Numbered from the stretch's first letter, positions 24,829 through 33,389 are shown. The stretch: DNA of 64,000 nt from Polyangiaceae bacterium (GCA_016719945.1 JADJYE010000001.1:310001-374000); one strand, 5' to 3'. Notes: generated from the sequence alone by a model not told the origin. Numbers and translations are program-made.

Positions 24829-24958
24829 CCGCGCATGATAGTCCCCACCGCCGGCTCGGGAGCCGAGAGCCTACGCGCGGGGTGGTCCGTTATTTCGAAA
24901 AAAGCGAAGGATAGTCATCAACATTATCTCATGGCCGAAGCGTTTGGGGCGACGCACC

Positions 24959-25912
24959 ATGGTCGCCATGGATCTGTCGTCCGTCGCCAGCCCAGCCGTC
25001 TGGGCCGCCTTCCTAGCCTTCGTGCTCGCCATGCTGGCCCTCGACCTCGGCGTCTTCCACAAGAAGGCCCACGTCGTGAGCTTCAAGGAGGCCGCATCGT
25101 GGAGCGCGGTCTGGATCGCCCTCGCCCTCGTGTTCAACGCGATCGTCTGGTGGCAGTTCGGGCCGAAGCTCGGGACCGAGTTCTTGACGGGCTACCTCAT
25201 CGAAAAGTCGCTGAGCGTCGACAACATCTTCGTGTTCGTCGTCATCTTCGCGACGTTCCAGGTGCCGGCGCTCTACCAGCACCGCGTCCTGTTCTGGGGC
25301 ATCTTGGGGGCGCTGGTCATGCGCGCCGTCATGATCTTCGCGGGCGGCGCGATGCTCGAGCGCTTCCACTGGCTCATCTATGTCTTCGGCGCGTTCCTCG
25401 TCTTCACAGGGGTGAAGCTCCTGACTCAGCGCAACGAGACGCCCGACCTGGAGAAGGGCTGGTTCATGCGCACGGCGCGCAGGGTGATCCCGTCGACGGC
25501 GAAGTACGACGGCGAGAAGTTCTTCAGCAAGGTGGACGGCAAGTGGCTCGCGACGCCTCTGTTCATGGCGTTGCTCCTGGTCGAGTTCACCGACCTCATC
25601 TTCGCCCTCGACTCCATCCCCGCCATCTTCGCCATCACGCGGGATCCGTTCATCGTCTTCACGTCGAACATCTTCGCCATCCTCGGGCTGCGCTCGCTCT
25701 ACTTCCTCCTCGCCGGGGTGATGGATCGGTTCGTCTACCTGAAGATCGGGCTGTCCGGCGTCCTGGTGTTCGTCGGCCTCAAGATGGCGCTGATCGACGT
25801 GCTCAAGATCCCGTCGATGGTGAGCCTCCTCGTCATCGCCACCATCCTCGGCACCTCGATCGGCGCCTCGCTCTGGGTGTCGCGCGGTGGCAAGCCGCAG
25901 GGGCTCGTATGA
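24959..25912 (+). CDS. terC: TerC family integral membrane protein
   Basis: This protein of about 317 residues with eight to nine membrane helices belongs to the TerC/Alx family, members of which export manganese or calcium and help load metals into exported proteins. Conserved acidic motifs within helices are LALDLGVFHKK, EKSLSVDNIFVF, EFTDLIFALDSIPAIFAITRDPFIVFTSN and GLRSLYFLL. ATG 24959 is chosen; ATG 24968 is equally good. No yybP-ykoY-type manganese riboswitch was seen upstream. The stop overlaps the ATG of a site-2 protease gene by 4 bp. Confidence 0.9.
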   Translation: MVAMDLSSVASPAVWAAFLAFVLAMLALDLGVFHKKAHVVSFKEAASWSAVWIALALVFNAIVWWQFGPKLGTEFLTGYLIEKSLSVDNIFVFVVIFATFQVPALYQHRVLFWGILGALVMRAVMIFAGGAMLERFHWLIYVFGAFLVFTGVKLLTQRNETPDLEKGWFMRTARRVIPSTAKYDGEKFFSKVDGKWLATPLFMALLLVEFTDLIFALDSIPAIFAITRDPFIVFTSNIFAILGLRSLYFLLAGVMDRFVYLKIGLSGVLVFVGLKMALIDVLKIPSMVSLLVIATILGTSIGASLWVSRGGKPQGLV

Positions 25913-27030
25913 GCTGGACCCTGCAGCTGGGCCGGCCGTTCGGCATCCCCGTCCGGGTCCACGTGTCCTTCCTGCTGATCCTCGGGCTCGGCGCGGCCCA
26001 GTGGGCCGCGCCGCACGGGGCGCGGGGAGCGCTGTTCGGGGTCCTCGTGACCCTGGCAATGTTCGCCTGCGTCGCGCTCCACGAGCTGGGGCACAGCCTC
26101 GCGGCGCGGGCCTTCGGCATCCGCACGAAGCAGATCGTCCTCTTGCCGATCGGAGGCGTGGCCGAGCTGGATGGCAAGGCGAAGAAGCCTCTGCACGAGC
26201 TGTTGATCGCCGTCGCGGGGCCGGCGGTGAACGTGGGGATCGCGGTCGTGTTGGCTGGGGTCCTCGGCGCTTCGGCCGTCGCCGGCCTCGTCGAGCTCCC
26301 GACGCTCTCGGGGCTTGCGCCCAACGTCGTGACGCTCGGCGTCGTCCTGCTGATCGGCAACGGGATGCTGGCGCTCTTCAACCTCCTCCCGTTCTTCCCG
26401 CTCGACGGAGGGCGGGTGCTGCGCGCGGTCCTCGCGTTCTGGATGGGGGAGCACAAGAGCCTCCGCGTCGCCGCCATCGTCGGTCAGGTCGGCGCGGTCG
26501 GCCTCGCCTCGTGGGCCATCTACTCCGGCCAGCTGCTCCTGATCGTGATCGCCGGGTTCATGTTCCTGTCTGCTGGCGCCGCGCGCTCCGCCGCGGCGAT
26601 CCCCGAGCTGGTCGGGGGGCTGCGCGCCGGGGATGTCTGCGAGCAGGGGGCCGTCGTGTTCGAGCCGGCGACGACCGTCCACGAGGGCACCCGCGCTCTG
26701 CTGTGCAGCCCGCAGACCGTCTTTCCCGTCGCGCTCGGGGTCGAGCTGGTGGGGGTCATCGGTCGCGACCGCCTGCAGCGGGCAGGCGGTCTGGTGCCGC
26801 TCTCGTACGTGACGGGCATCATGGACCGCGACTGGCCGCGGGTCGATGTGGACCGACCCCTCGTCGAGGTCCTCGAGCTGCTCGCCACGACGAGGAGCGG
26901 CATAGCGGCCGTCTACGACGCCGAGGCGCTGGTCGGCTTCGTGTCGACCGAGCTCGTCTACGGGAAGGTGATTCCCCGTGCTCAGCGAGCGGCGCGGACC
27001 GTCCCCCCGGCGAGGCGCGAGGTCGTTTAG
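25909..27030 (+). CDS. Site-2 protease (M50), CBS-like C-terminus
   Basis: This 373-residue intramembrane metalloprotease has the zinc motif HELGH at residues 58-62 and the second motif FFPLDGGRVLRA near residue 162, with about six membrane segments. The last 130 residues form a soluble CBS-pair-like module ending RSGIAAVYDAEALVGFVSTE. This matches the SpoIVFB-type branch (S2P with CBS), often linked to ATP or nucleotide sensing. It is translationally coupled to terC (ATGA). The substrate is unknown; transcription-factor precursors are typical for the family. Confidence 0.92.
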   Translation: MSWTLQLGRPFGIPVRVHVSFLLILGLGAAQWAAPHGARGALFGVLVTLAMFACVALHELGHSLAARAFGIRTKQIVLLPIGGVAELDGKAKKPLHELLIAVAGPAVNVGIAVVLAGVLGASAVAGLVELPTLSGLAPNVVTLGVVLLIGNGMLALFNLLPFFPLDGGRVLRAVLAFWMGEHKSLRVAAIVGQVGAVGLASWAIYSGQLLLIVIAGFMFLSAGAARSAAAIPELVGGLRAGDVCEQGAVVFEPATTVHEGTRALLCSPQTVFPVALGVELVGVIGRDRLQRAGGLVPLSYVTGIMDRDWPRVDVDRPLVEVLELLATTRSGIAAVYDAEALVGFVSTELVYGKVIPRAQRAARTVPPARREVV

Positions 27031-27096
27031 AGTCACGTGGAGACGTAGCTTCCACGCAGGGGTGCACTCAGCGTCGAGGTCGACCGCGCCGAACCG

Positions 27097-27546
27097 CTAC
27101 TTCGCGCTCCCCGAGCTCTTGCGCGACTTCTTCTTCGCCTTCTGGCCTTCGCGCGGGCGGCCCTCGGTGCCGGCGCCGGCGGTGATGAAAAGGGCGGTCG
27201 CCTCGCCGGCGCCGGCGGCCGTGTGCCACACGCCGCGCGGGTTGATGACGGCCTCGCCCTCCTTCAGCTTCACCTTCCGCTCCACGCCGTCCACCTGCTG
27301 CGTGAGCACGATGCGCCCCGCCACGCAGACGACCAGCTCTTCACCGTTCGGGTGCATCTCCCAGCTGTCCCACGTGCCGAACGTGTGCATCGACACCAGC
27401 CGTCCCTCGAAGCCGTCCGCCGCGTGGCGCGCCCCGTACGCCTCGTACCAGGGCATGCCGGTGAACTTGGGCTGCTCGATCACCTTCGCGCCGAGACCTA
27501 GGTGGACAGGGTTCTTGGACAGCTTGAACGCAGGAAGCTTCGCCAT
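27097..27546 (-). CDS. Cupin-domain protein
   Basis: This 149-residue single-domain cupin has SWEMHPNGEELVVCVAGRIVL as motif 1 and GEAVINPRGVWHTAAG as motif 2, giving metal-ligand candidates His, Glu and His. A Lys-rich tail (KAKKKSRKSS) may contact nucleic acid or acidic surfaces. Cupins of this size are often small-molecule binding proteins or dioxygenase-like enzymes, and the substrate cannot be told. It converges with the M50 protease gene. Confidence 0.82.
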   Translation of the reverse strand: MAKLPAFKLSKNPVHLGLGAKVIEQPKFTGMPWYEAYGARHAADGFEGRLVSMHTFGTWDSWEMHPNGEELVVCVAGRIVLTQQVDGVERKVKLKEGEAVINPRGVWHTAAGAGEATALFITAGAGTEGRPREGQKAKKKSRKSSGSAK

Positions 27547-27650
27547 GGACGCCTCGGCTTTCGTAAGGGCGCAGAGGTCTAAACGCGGATCGTCTGGCGC
27601 ACGAGGTCACGTCGCTGGGGCAGGGCAAGCCCGGCAGCGCTCGCGAGTCG

Positions 27651-28511
27651 CTACACCGCCTCGGCGCTCGTCGCCGAGCTCTCGGCGCGCGACCCGGTCC
27701 AGCGGCCGCGCACGAAGCGCTCGTGAGGCTCGCGCATGAAGTCCCTGGCCATGGTGCCCGCGGGCAGCACGAGCAGGAAGAACACGAGGCCGAGCAGGCC
27801 GCCCGCCTTGCTCGTGAGGCTGTCGAACACGGGCTCGGTCAGCGCGAGGGCGGTGCAAGCGGCGGCGCAAGCGAGGATGGCGGGGATGAAGCCGAGGAGC
27901 ACCGCGAGGGCGCGGCCGTTGGCCCAGTTCGCCGGCTCGATCGTGGCGACGACGACGCGGCCGTCGACGGGGCGGAGCGTGAACGCCCCGTCCGCCGCGC
28001 GCTCGAGCTTGCCGCCCAACAGGACCTCGTCTCCCCGGGAGACGGAGGCGACCACGTTTCGCGCGTAGCCTTTCACCCGGCGAGCAGCGGCGTACGCGGC
28101 TTCGAACGCGCGCTCGTCCGGGCAGGCGGCCGCGCGCAGCACGGTCTCGACCGGCAGCCAGACCTCGGCGCCCTCTCGGGTCGCCCCGACCAGGACCTTC
28201 GTGCCGTCGGCGAGCTCGATCTCTCCACCGGCGACCCGGCTCGAGGCGCGTCGATCGTGCCACACGATGACGGGCGCGGCCCCGGCGGCGTGGCGCCCGT
28301 TCTGCTCGACCGTGAGCTCGGCGAGCGAACCTTCGCTCGTGACCTTTCCGCGGAAGAGGCCGACCTCACCGTCGCCGGGAGCCGTCTCCCCCAGGCAGCG
28401 CGCGCGCGCCAGGAGGTGGATGGCACGCTTCGCCGCGGCGAGCGCGACCAGGAGGGTGTTGCCCCAGAGGATCCAGAGGGCGACAGTGCCCATCAGCTCG
28501 CGGGTCAGCAC
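27651..28511 (-). CDS. Membrane protein, function unknown
   Basis: This 286-residue protein has one N-terminal helix (VALWILWGNTLLVALAAAKRAI), a soluble middle of about 180 residues with beta-rich character, and two C-terminal helices (LAVLLGFIPAILACAAACTALAL and LLGLVFFLLVLPAG). This resembles E3-ligase-like GIDE/BAM membrane proteins in layout, but I cannot support that from motifs. Its start lies 7 bp inside the end of the desaturase gene on the same strand, so the two are probably co-translated and may work on the same membrane. Confidence 0.65.
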   Translation of the reverse strand: MLTRELMGTVALWILWGNTLLVALAAAKRAIHLLARARCLGETAPGDGEVGLFRGKVTSEGSLAELTVEQNGRHAAGAAPVIVWHDRRASSRVAGGEIELADGTKVLVGATREGAEVWLPVETVLRAAACPDERAFEAAYAAARRVKGYARNVVASVSRGDEVLLGGKLERAADGAFTLRPVDGRVVVATIEPANWANGRALAVLLGFIPAILACAAACTALALTEPVFDSLTSKAGGLLGLVFFLLVLPAGTMARDFMREPHERFVRGRWTGSRAESSATSAEAV

Positions 28512-29593
28512 GCCTCGACCTCCCGTCCCTCGCTCGGGCTGGTCGCGGCTGGAGCTGCAGGCGCGGCGGGGATGCCGGCGTCACGGGCGGCCTCGGCCCG
28601 CCGCTCGTCTCGCGAGGCGAGCGCGGGGCCTGCGACCTGTGCGGCCTGCTCGCGCGAGCCGACGTCGATGGGGCGGGGGCGCGGGGGCGTGAAGAGGTAC
28701 GTCTTCACGAGGTACGCGATCATGCTCGGCTCATCGAGCGCGGGATCGATGCGCGGCTTCACCTCGCGCGCGTGGGCCTCGTGCAGCACCGACCAGTGCA
28801 GGCCCGCGCGGTTGTGGTGGATCGTGTGGTAGCCGTTGTTGCACATGATCCAGTTGAAGGCGTGACCGACGAAATTTCGCGAGTGATTCCACTCGGTCGT
28901 GATGTCGCAGCGATCGTGTTGGATGATGTTGATGCGCAAGATCGAGCGCGCCCCGTAGATCTGCGGGATCACGATGAAGAACAGCGTGGTCCAGAAGTCG
29001 AACACCATCAGGACGCCGGTGAGCCCGAAGGCGAACGCGTTGTCGTAGGTGTACTGGCGCTTGAAGTCCTCGTGGCCCGCGATGTCGGCCCATCGCTGCA
29101 CGCCGTTGAACGTGTTCGGCCCCGCGACGTTGGGGAAGTGCAGCAGGTTGAGCAGGTTCCACTTGAAGTCGACGTGCTCCGGCGACGCCCAGTCGGGCTG
29201 CCCGTCGTCGTCGAAGTGGTGGTGCACCAGGTTGTGGGCCGGGATGTTGACCGTCGCCGGGTAGAGCGCGCCGAAGCTCAGCGCTCTCCTGAACATCAGG
29301 TTGAGCGCGTTCGAGCGGAACACGCCCTGGTGCATGTGGTTGTGGATGACGACCGAGTTGAGGAAGCTGAAGTAACAAGCGAGGCCGAGGAACAGCACGT
29401 TTCGGCACGCGGGCACGAAGTACATCGCGAACAGCAGCGACCAGTAGAACGACACGATGCCGATCTGCCGCCACTCGGCGCGGTGCTTCACGAGCCACGG
29501 TCGTCTGCCGACGGTCGCCGCCCCGCTGCTCGAACCCCCGACGACCTCGAACGCCGCCGCCCCGCCCGCGCTGTTGTCTGATGCCACAGCCAC
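28505..29593 (-). CDS. Membrane fatty acid desaturase family protein
   Basis: This 362-residue di-iron membrane protein has the three His boxes of fatty acid desaturases/hydroxylases: HNHMHQ near residue 88, HNLVHHH near residue 124, and HTIHHNRAGLH near residue 255. Four hydrophobic segments surround them. The C-terminal 60 residues are an Ala/Glu-rich tail. It introduces a double bond or hydroxyl into an acyl or carotenoid-like lipid; the substrate is not visible. It is divergent from a second desaturase gene, with an inverted repeat between them. Confidence 0.88.
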   Translation of the reverse strand: MAVASDNSAGGAAAFEVVGGSSSGAATVGRRPWLVKHRAEWRQIGIVSFYWSLLFAMYFVPACRNVLFLGLACYFSFLNSVVIHNHMHQGVFRSNALNLMFRRALSFGALYPATVNIPAHNLVHHHFDDDGQPDWASPEHVDFKWNLLNLLHFPNVAGPNTFNGVQRWADIAGHEDFKRQYTYDNAFAFGLTGVLMVFDFWTTLFFIVIPQIYGARSILRINIIQHDRCDITTEWNHSRNFVGHAFNWIMCNNGYHTIHHNRAGLHWSVLHEAHAREVKPRIDPALDEPSMIAYLVKTYLFTPPRPRPIDVGSREQAAQVAGPALASRDERRAEAARDAGIPAAPAAPAATSPSEGREVEAC

Positions 29594-29658
29594 CTCTCGG
29601 AGGCCCCTCCTACTCGTTCAGGCCTGACGAGGCAACAGACACGGGGCCGACCCGTAAG

Positions 29659-29677
29659 CACGTTGCTTGCCAACGTG
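29659..29677. promoter_or_regulatory. Inverted repeat between divergent desaturase genes
   Basis: CACGTTG (29659-29665) and CAACGTG (29671-29677) form a perfect 7-bp inverted repeat around CTTGC, in the 199-bp gap between two divergent desaturases. The dimension suits a TetR-type repressor such as those controlling unsaturated fatty acid synthesis. No regulator gene is adjacent, so the binder is unknown. Confidence 0.5.
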
Positions 29678-29792
29678 GCGGAGCGCGAGTGTCGAATCTT
29701 TGGTCACCAGTCTCTGGACTTGGCCCGAAAGCTGCGATAACAGCGGCGACAAGCGTGGGCGGCAGGACCGCCGGCGCGTAGAGGAGGTAGCA

Positions 29793-30701
29793 GTGAGCGC
29801 GGTTCATGTACCCGTCTTGAGGACGCTGCCGTTCGCGCAGCTCAGGCAGAACCGGTACTTCTACCTCTACTACGACGGGTTCTACGCCCTGCTCGGGGCG
29901 GCCGCGATCGCGGTGATGGTGTCGCTGGGCCACACGGGCTTGTTCGGCGAGGGAGCGGTGCTGGGGCCGCTGAAGGCCTGGCACTTCGCGTTCTTCCCGC
30001 TGGTCACCTACGTGATCATCCTCGGGCACGTCTTTTCCCACGTGTGCTCGCACAAGAGCCTGCGCGGGCCGCTGAACCGCATCGTCGGCGAGGTCGCGGG
30101 GCTGCTCGTGCTCACGCGCTTCGCCTCGTGGGAGGTCGTGCACCAGCGCCACCACCGCTTCTCGGACGACGTCGACAAGGACCCGCACCCCTGCATGCCC
30201 AGCTACTGGGCGCACGTGAAGCACACGATCGTCAACGTGGAGCGGCAGCTCCAGTCGACGTTCTTCGAGCTGTACGGGGACACGCCCGAGAACCGCGCCT
30301 ACGAGAAGCGGCGCGCGTACGTCAGCTACGCGACGAACCTGATCGTCATCGGCGCGTTCTTCCTGCTGCTCGGCCCGGTCGCCTTCTTCGGGTTCTTCGT
30401 GCCGGCCTCGCTGCTCGCTGCGCTGCACCTGATGCACTTCAACTGGAGCACGCACAACTCGACCTCGCCCGACCTCGACTACAAGCCGGTCAACCTGAAC
30501 CACGGCTACTACTACTGGGGCAACAAGCTCTTCTTCGGGATCTACATGCACGCCAACCACCACAAGTGGCCGACCGTGCTGAACCCGGTGAACGTGAAGA
30601 CGCCGCTGCCGATCCGGCCGGCCCCGACTCAGCAGGACCTGGAGGGAGTCGCCAGGCTCCGCCGCGAGAACCCGACCGGCGGGGTCCCGACGGCGGACTG
30701 A
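29793..30701 (+). CDS. Acyl-lipid/acyl-CoA desaturase
   Basis: This 302-residue membrane desaturase has His boxes HVFSHVCSHKSL near residue 78, HQRHHRFSDD near residue 117, and HANHHKWP near residue 255, with four to five hydrophobic helices. The spacing is that of the delta-9 type (stearoyl-CoA desaturase-like). The GTG start at 29793 is supported by GAGGAGG 5-8 nt upstream; a longer upstream frame has no such site. It is divergent from another desaturase, so both may answer to membrane fluidity. The chain length and position specificity are not readable. Confidence 0.88.
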   Translation: MSAVHVPVLRTLPFAQLRQNRYFYLYYDGFYALLGAAAIAVMVSLGHTGLFGEGAVLGPLKAWHFAFFPLVTYVIILGHVFSHVCSHKSLRGPLNRIVGEVAGLLVLTRFASWEVVHQRHHRFSDDVDKDPHPCMPSYWAHVKHTIVNVERQLQSTFFELYGDTPENRAYEKRRAYVSYATNLIVIGAFFLLLGPVAFFGFFVPASLLAALHLMHFNWSTHNSTSPDLDYKPVNLNHGYYYWGNKLFFGIYMHANHHKWPTVLNPVNVKTPLPIRPAPTQQDLEGVARLRRENPTGGVPTAD

Positions 30702-30794
30702 GCCGCGACGCAGCGCGAGGCGCGCGAATCGCTCGCCTCGCCTCGCCGCGACACGCGCCCGTGCAACAGGCCGGGCTCAGCCGCGGGCCCGGCT
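30702..30794. terminator. Hairpin between convergent genes
   Basis: Arms GCCGGGC (about 30771-30777) and GCCCGGC (about 30788-30794) can form a strong hairpin just after the desaturase and before the end of the opposing lipoprotein gene. There is no T-tract, so it would be an atypical terminator. Confidence 0.35.
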
Positions 30795-31256
30795 CTACCA
30801 GCAGGCAGGGTTGGGCGGGGCGACCCAGGCGAGCTCGTGGCTCTTGACGTCGCCCTTCTGAGTCGAGTGCTCGACCGTCGCGTACACGTCGACCTCGGTG
30901 CAGTCGTAGCCCGAGGTCGCGCCCGATTTCTGCTGCGCCGCCTTGTCGCGCGGATCGAACGGCGTGGGGGCGCGCTCGCCTTTGCACTGGGCCCACTCGA
31001 GCGTGTACTTCTGCTCGCGGTCCGGCAGCAGAAAGCGCGTCTTCTGGGGCGACGACTCGGGGATGCCGTAGAGCATCTGGGTTGCGATGACCTCTTCGCC
31101 GTCCATCACCCTGAGCCGGACCGGCTGGCGCAGGCTGCCCTTCACGGGGTCTCCCGCCTGCTTCAGGTCCTTGCAGGTGGGCTCGCCCTCGACCACCGAC
31201 GGCAGGCCGGGCCCCTCACACGCCGTCAGGCCCCCGACGAGCACCATGCCAAGCAC
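30795..31256 (-). CDS. Small lipoprotein, function unknown
   Basis: This 153-residue protein has the lipobox GGLTAC at residues 8-13, a short signal, and then a mature domain with five Cys. Sequences such as PVRLRVMDGEEVIATQMLYGIPESSP and YDCTEVDVYATVEHST suggest a beta-sandwich. The GTG at 31256 is the only usable start after an in-frame stop at 31296-31298, which makes the n-region unusually short and without the normal basic residues. It lies 16 nt after the EVE-domain gene on the same strand. No family is recognised. Confidence 0.65.
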   Translation of the reverse strand: MLGMVLVGGLTACEGPGLPSVVEGEPTCKDLKQAGDPVKGSLRQPVRLRVMDGEEVIATQMLYGIPESSPQKTRFLLPDREQKYTLEWAQCKGERAPTPFDPRDKAAQQKSGATSGYDCTEVDVYATVEHSTQKGDVKSHELAWVAPPNPACW

Positions 31257-31272
31257 GAGACGGGGAGGGAGC

Positions 31273-31701
31273 TCATACCTTGGTCCTCGCGAGCTTCATG
31301 ATGTGATCGAATTGGTCCTTCGTGACGGGGACGACCGACAGACGCGAGCGCTTGAGCAGCGCCATCTCGGTGAGATCGGGATCGCTCTTGATGACCTCGA
31401 GCGCGACCGGGCTCCTGAGCGACTTCAGCGGCGCGACGTCGACGGCGCTCCAGTCTTCGCCCGCGGCGGTCGGATCGGGGTACGCCTCCTTCACGATCTT
31501 GGCGACCCCGACGATCTCCTTGCCCTCGTTCGAGTGGTAGAAGAGGCAGATGTCGCCCGCCTTCATCGCCCGCATGAAGTTGCGCGCCTCGAAGTTGCGG
31601 ACGCCGTCCCAGTAGGTGCGACCGTCCTTCTCCAGTTGAGCCCACGAGTATTTGCTGGGTTCGCTCTTGATCAGCCAGTGACTTGGCGGGGCCTTGGGCA
31701 C
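31273..31701 (-). CDS. EVE-domain protein
   Basis: This 142-residue protein is a single EVE domain: HWLIKSEPSKYSWAQLEKDGRTYWDGVRNF at the start, MKAGDICLFYHS near the middle, and VGVAKIVKEAYPD. EVE/PUA-like domains bind modified nucleobases, and in bacteria they are linked to RNA metabolism or to defence against modified DNA. The GTG at 31701 is chosen because the family core begins nine residues later. The open frame extends upstream only through the low-complexity repeat cluster. Confidence 0.88.
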   Translation of the reverse strand: MPKAPPSHWLIKSEPSKYSWAQLEKDGRTYWDGVRNFEARNFMRAMKAGDICLFYHSNEGKEIVGVAKIVKEAYPDPTAAGEDWSAVDVAPLKSLRSPVALEVIKSDPDLTEMALLKRSRLSVVPVTKDQFDHIMKLARTKV

Positions 31702-31719
31702 GGCCGCGGACCATAGCAG

Positions 31720-31819
31720 CTTTTTTTCGCGCTCGCCCGCTGGCGCGGGGGCTCTTTTTTTCGCGCTCGCCCGCTGGCGCGGGTCCCTTCGGTTTGCCGC
31801 GCCGGGGCGCGGCAAACCG
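31720..31819. repeat. Twin 30-bp direct repeat and a 14-bp palindrome
   Basis: Two identical 30-bp units lie at 31720-31749 and 31754-31783. Each starts C then seven T, followed by CGCGCTCGCCCGCTGGCGCG. The second is followed by a perfect 14-bp inverted repeat (31790-31803 and 31806-31819). The reverse complement of unit 2 plus the palindrome has the same order as the elements at 227-285 and 32037-32111: palindrome, GGG-x-CCCGCGC-x-AGCGGGCG, then an A-tract (the A-tract is missing at 227-285). Confidence 0.85.
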
Positions 31820-31845
31820 GAGCGCGAGGTGCGCCCGCGGCGCAC

Positions 31846-31970
31846 GCAGCGAGAGGGCACACGTCGCCCTTCGGCCTCGTGTCCGGCGCAGCGAGAGGGC
31901 ACACGTCGCCCTTCGGCCTCGTGTCCGGCGCAGCGAGAGGGACACGTCGCCCTTCGGCCTCGTGTCCAGC
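31846..31970. repeat. Tandem repeat, three 42-bp units
   Basis: Units at 31846-31887 and 31888-31929 are identical; the third (31930-31970) lacks one C and differs by one base near its end. Each can fold with ACACG pairing to CGTGT around a GCC/GGC inner stem. There are no spacers, so this is not a CRISPR array. Confidence 0.9.
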
Positions 31971-32000
31971 GGAGGCCGCGCCCAGCGACCCCCTAGTCTT

Positions 32001-32111
32001 CGCGTGGGGAGGGCCCCACGCGACTCCCCCGGCGCCGGAGATCACGCGCCCAGGGGCGCGTGATCTCCGAAGGGCCCCGCGCGAGCGGGCGTGCCGGAAA
32101 AAAAAAGAGGC
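32001..32111. repeat. Two palindromes and an A-tract hairpin element
   Basis: A 9-bp inverted repeat (32001-32009 and 32014-32022) precedes a perfect 15-bp inverted repeat with a 2-nt loop (32037-32051 and 32054-32068). GGGCCCCGCGCGAGCGGGCG and a run of ten A (about 32097-32106) follow. Together with the repeats to the left, this fills the 460-bp gene-free stretch 31702-32161. The only open frames here are low-complexity. Confidence 0.85.
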
Positions 32112-32161
32112 GCCGTCACACTCCAAGGACCTTGGGCGATAGGCTGTCGATGAGGGTCGGC

Positions 32162-33318
32162 ATGTCCGAGACAACCACGCAGGCCGGGCGAAAATTGCTC
32201 GGAACGGCCGAGATCCGGAAGATGCTCTCGGACTACATCCGGCGCCGGGTGCCCGAGAGCGACGTCGACGACGTCGTTCAGACCGTGCTCGTCGAGGCGC
32301 TCGCCTCCGAGCGCGTCCCCGACGACAAGTCCGAGCTGCGCAAATGGCTCACGGGGTCGCGCGACACAAGATCGCCGACCACCACCGCCGGGCCGGGCGA
32401 GAGCGCCCGGCAGAGCTGCCCGAGATCGAGACCCAGCCGGCGCCGATCGAGGAGCAGGAGCTCGCGCGCTGGGCCGAAAAGCAGGCGAGGACCTCCAAGG
32501 AGGGCGACGCCACCCTGCGCTGGATGGCGCGCGAGGGGGAGGGCGACAAGCTCGAGCACATCGCCGCGGAGGAGAAGCTGCCGGCGGCGACCGTTCGGCA
32601 GCGCGTCTCGCGCATGCGCCGATGGATGAAGGAGCGCTGGCTCGCCGAGGTCGCCGCAGCTGCCGCGATCCTCGGGATCTTGGTGTTCCTGGTCTACAAG
32701 CTCGTCGCCGTCCCGCCGAAGGGCCCCGTCGTCGAGAAAGAGGTCTCACCCCCGGTCGCGCCCAGCCCGGCGCCCACCGGCCGCGTCGCGCCGAGCCCGC
32801 TCGAGCGCGCCGCCGAGCTGCGCCGCGAGGCGCTTCGCACGTGCGAGGCCGAGCCCAAGGCCTGCATCGACAAGCTCGACGAGGCCAAGCGCCTCGACCC
32901 CGCGGGCGACGCCAGCCGCGAGGTCCAGGGCGCGCGCCGCGCCGCCGAGCAGCAGCTCGAGCCGCAGCAGCAACAGAGCCCGCCGGCGCCGACGTCGACC
33001 AACGAGCCGCCGCCCACACCGACCGGCGATCAGAAGGTGGCGCCGCCCCCTACGGCGACCCCGATCGCGCCGCCGACCTTCACGGCGCCGCCCAAGGGCC
33101 CGTCGAAGGAGGCTCCGAAGGCCCCGTCGAAGGAGGCTCCGACCAAGCCGGCCCCCAAGAGCGACATGACCGGCTCCGACTTCAGTGGGTCGCAGTCGAC
33201 CAGCGCGCCGCCGGCGCCGACGTCCGCCGCTCAGAGCCCGCAGACCTCGACGCCCCAACCCCAAGCGCCGCCGACGAGCTTCGAGAGCAAGGGAGGCAAG
33301 CCGAGCTTCAAGAAGTGA
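32162..33318 (+). pseudogene. Sigma-70-like factor fused to a membrane anchor, frameshifted as sequenced
   Basis: The first part has sigma region 2: RKMLSDYIRRRVPESDVDDVVQTVLVEAL, then LRKWLTG. The frame then shifts at the GGGG run 32353-32356 and continues as VARHKIADHHRRAGRERP, with region 4 in EGDKLEHIAAEEKLPAATVRQRVSRMRRW. Adding one G restores a protein of about 385 residues. Next come a single membrane helix (AAAAAILGILVFLVYKLV, about residue 170) and an exported part. That part has one helical hairpin (RREALRTCEAEPKACIDKLDEAKRLDP) and a long Pro-rich tail with PSKEAP repeats. A membrane-tethered sigma factor with a periplasmic tail would be a one-piece envelope sensor. ATG 32150 is an alternative start. 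Confidence 0.75.
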
Positions 33319-33389
33319 CCGACGATGACGGGCATATGACGGGCATCGTCCGCCCCGCGGGGTGCGGCCACCCCACGGCGTCACCGGCC

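Noticed and set aside
24829..24958. Manganese (yybP-ykoY) riboswitch upstream of terC.
   Set aside because: The conserved core of that riboswitch is not seen, and the leader is short and AT-rich.
31846..31970. CRISPR array.
   Set aside because: The repeats are directly adjacent with no spacers and no cas genes nearby.
31720..32111. Rho-independent terminators.
   Set aside because: The T-tracts precede the hairpins in either transcription direction, so the layout does not fit a terminator.
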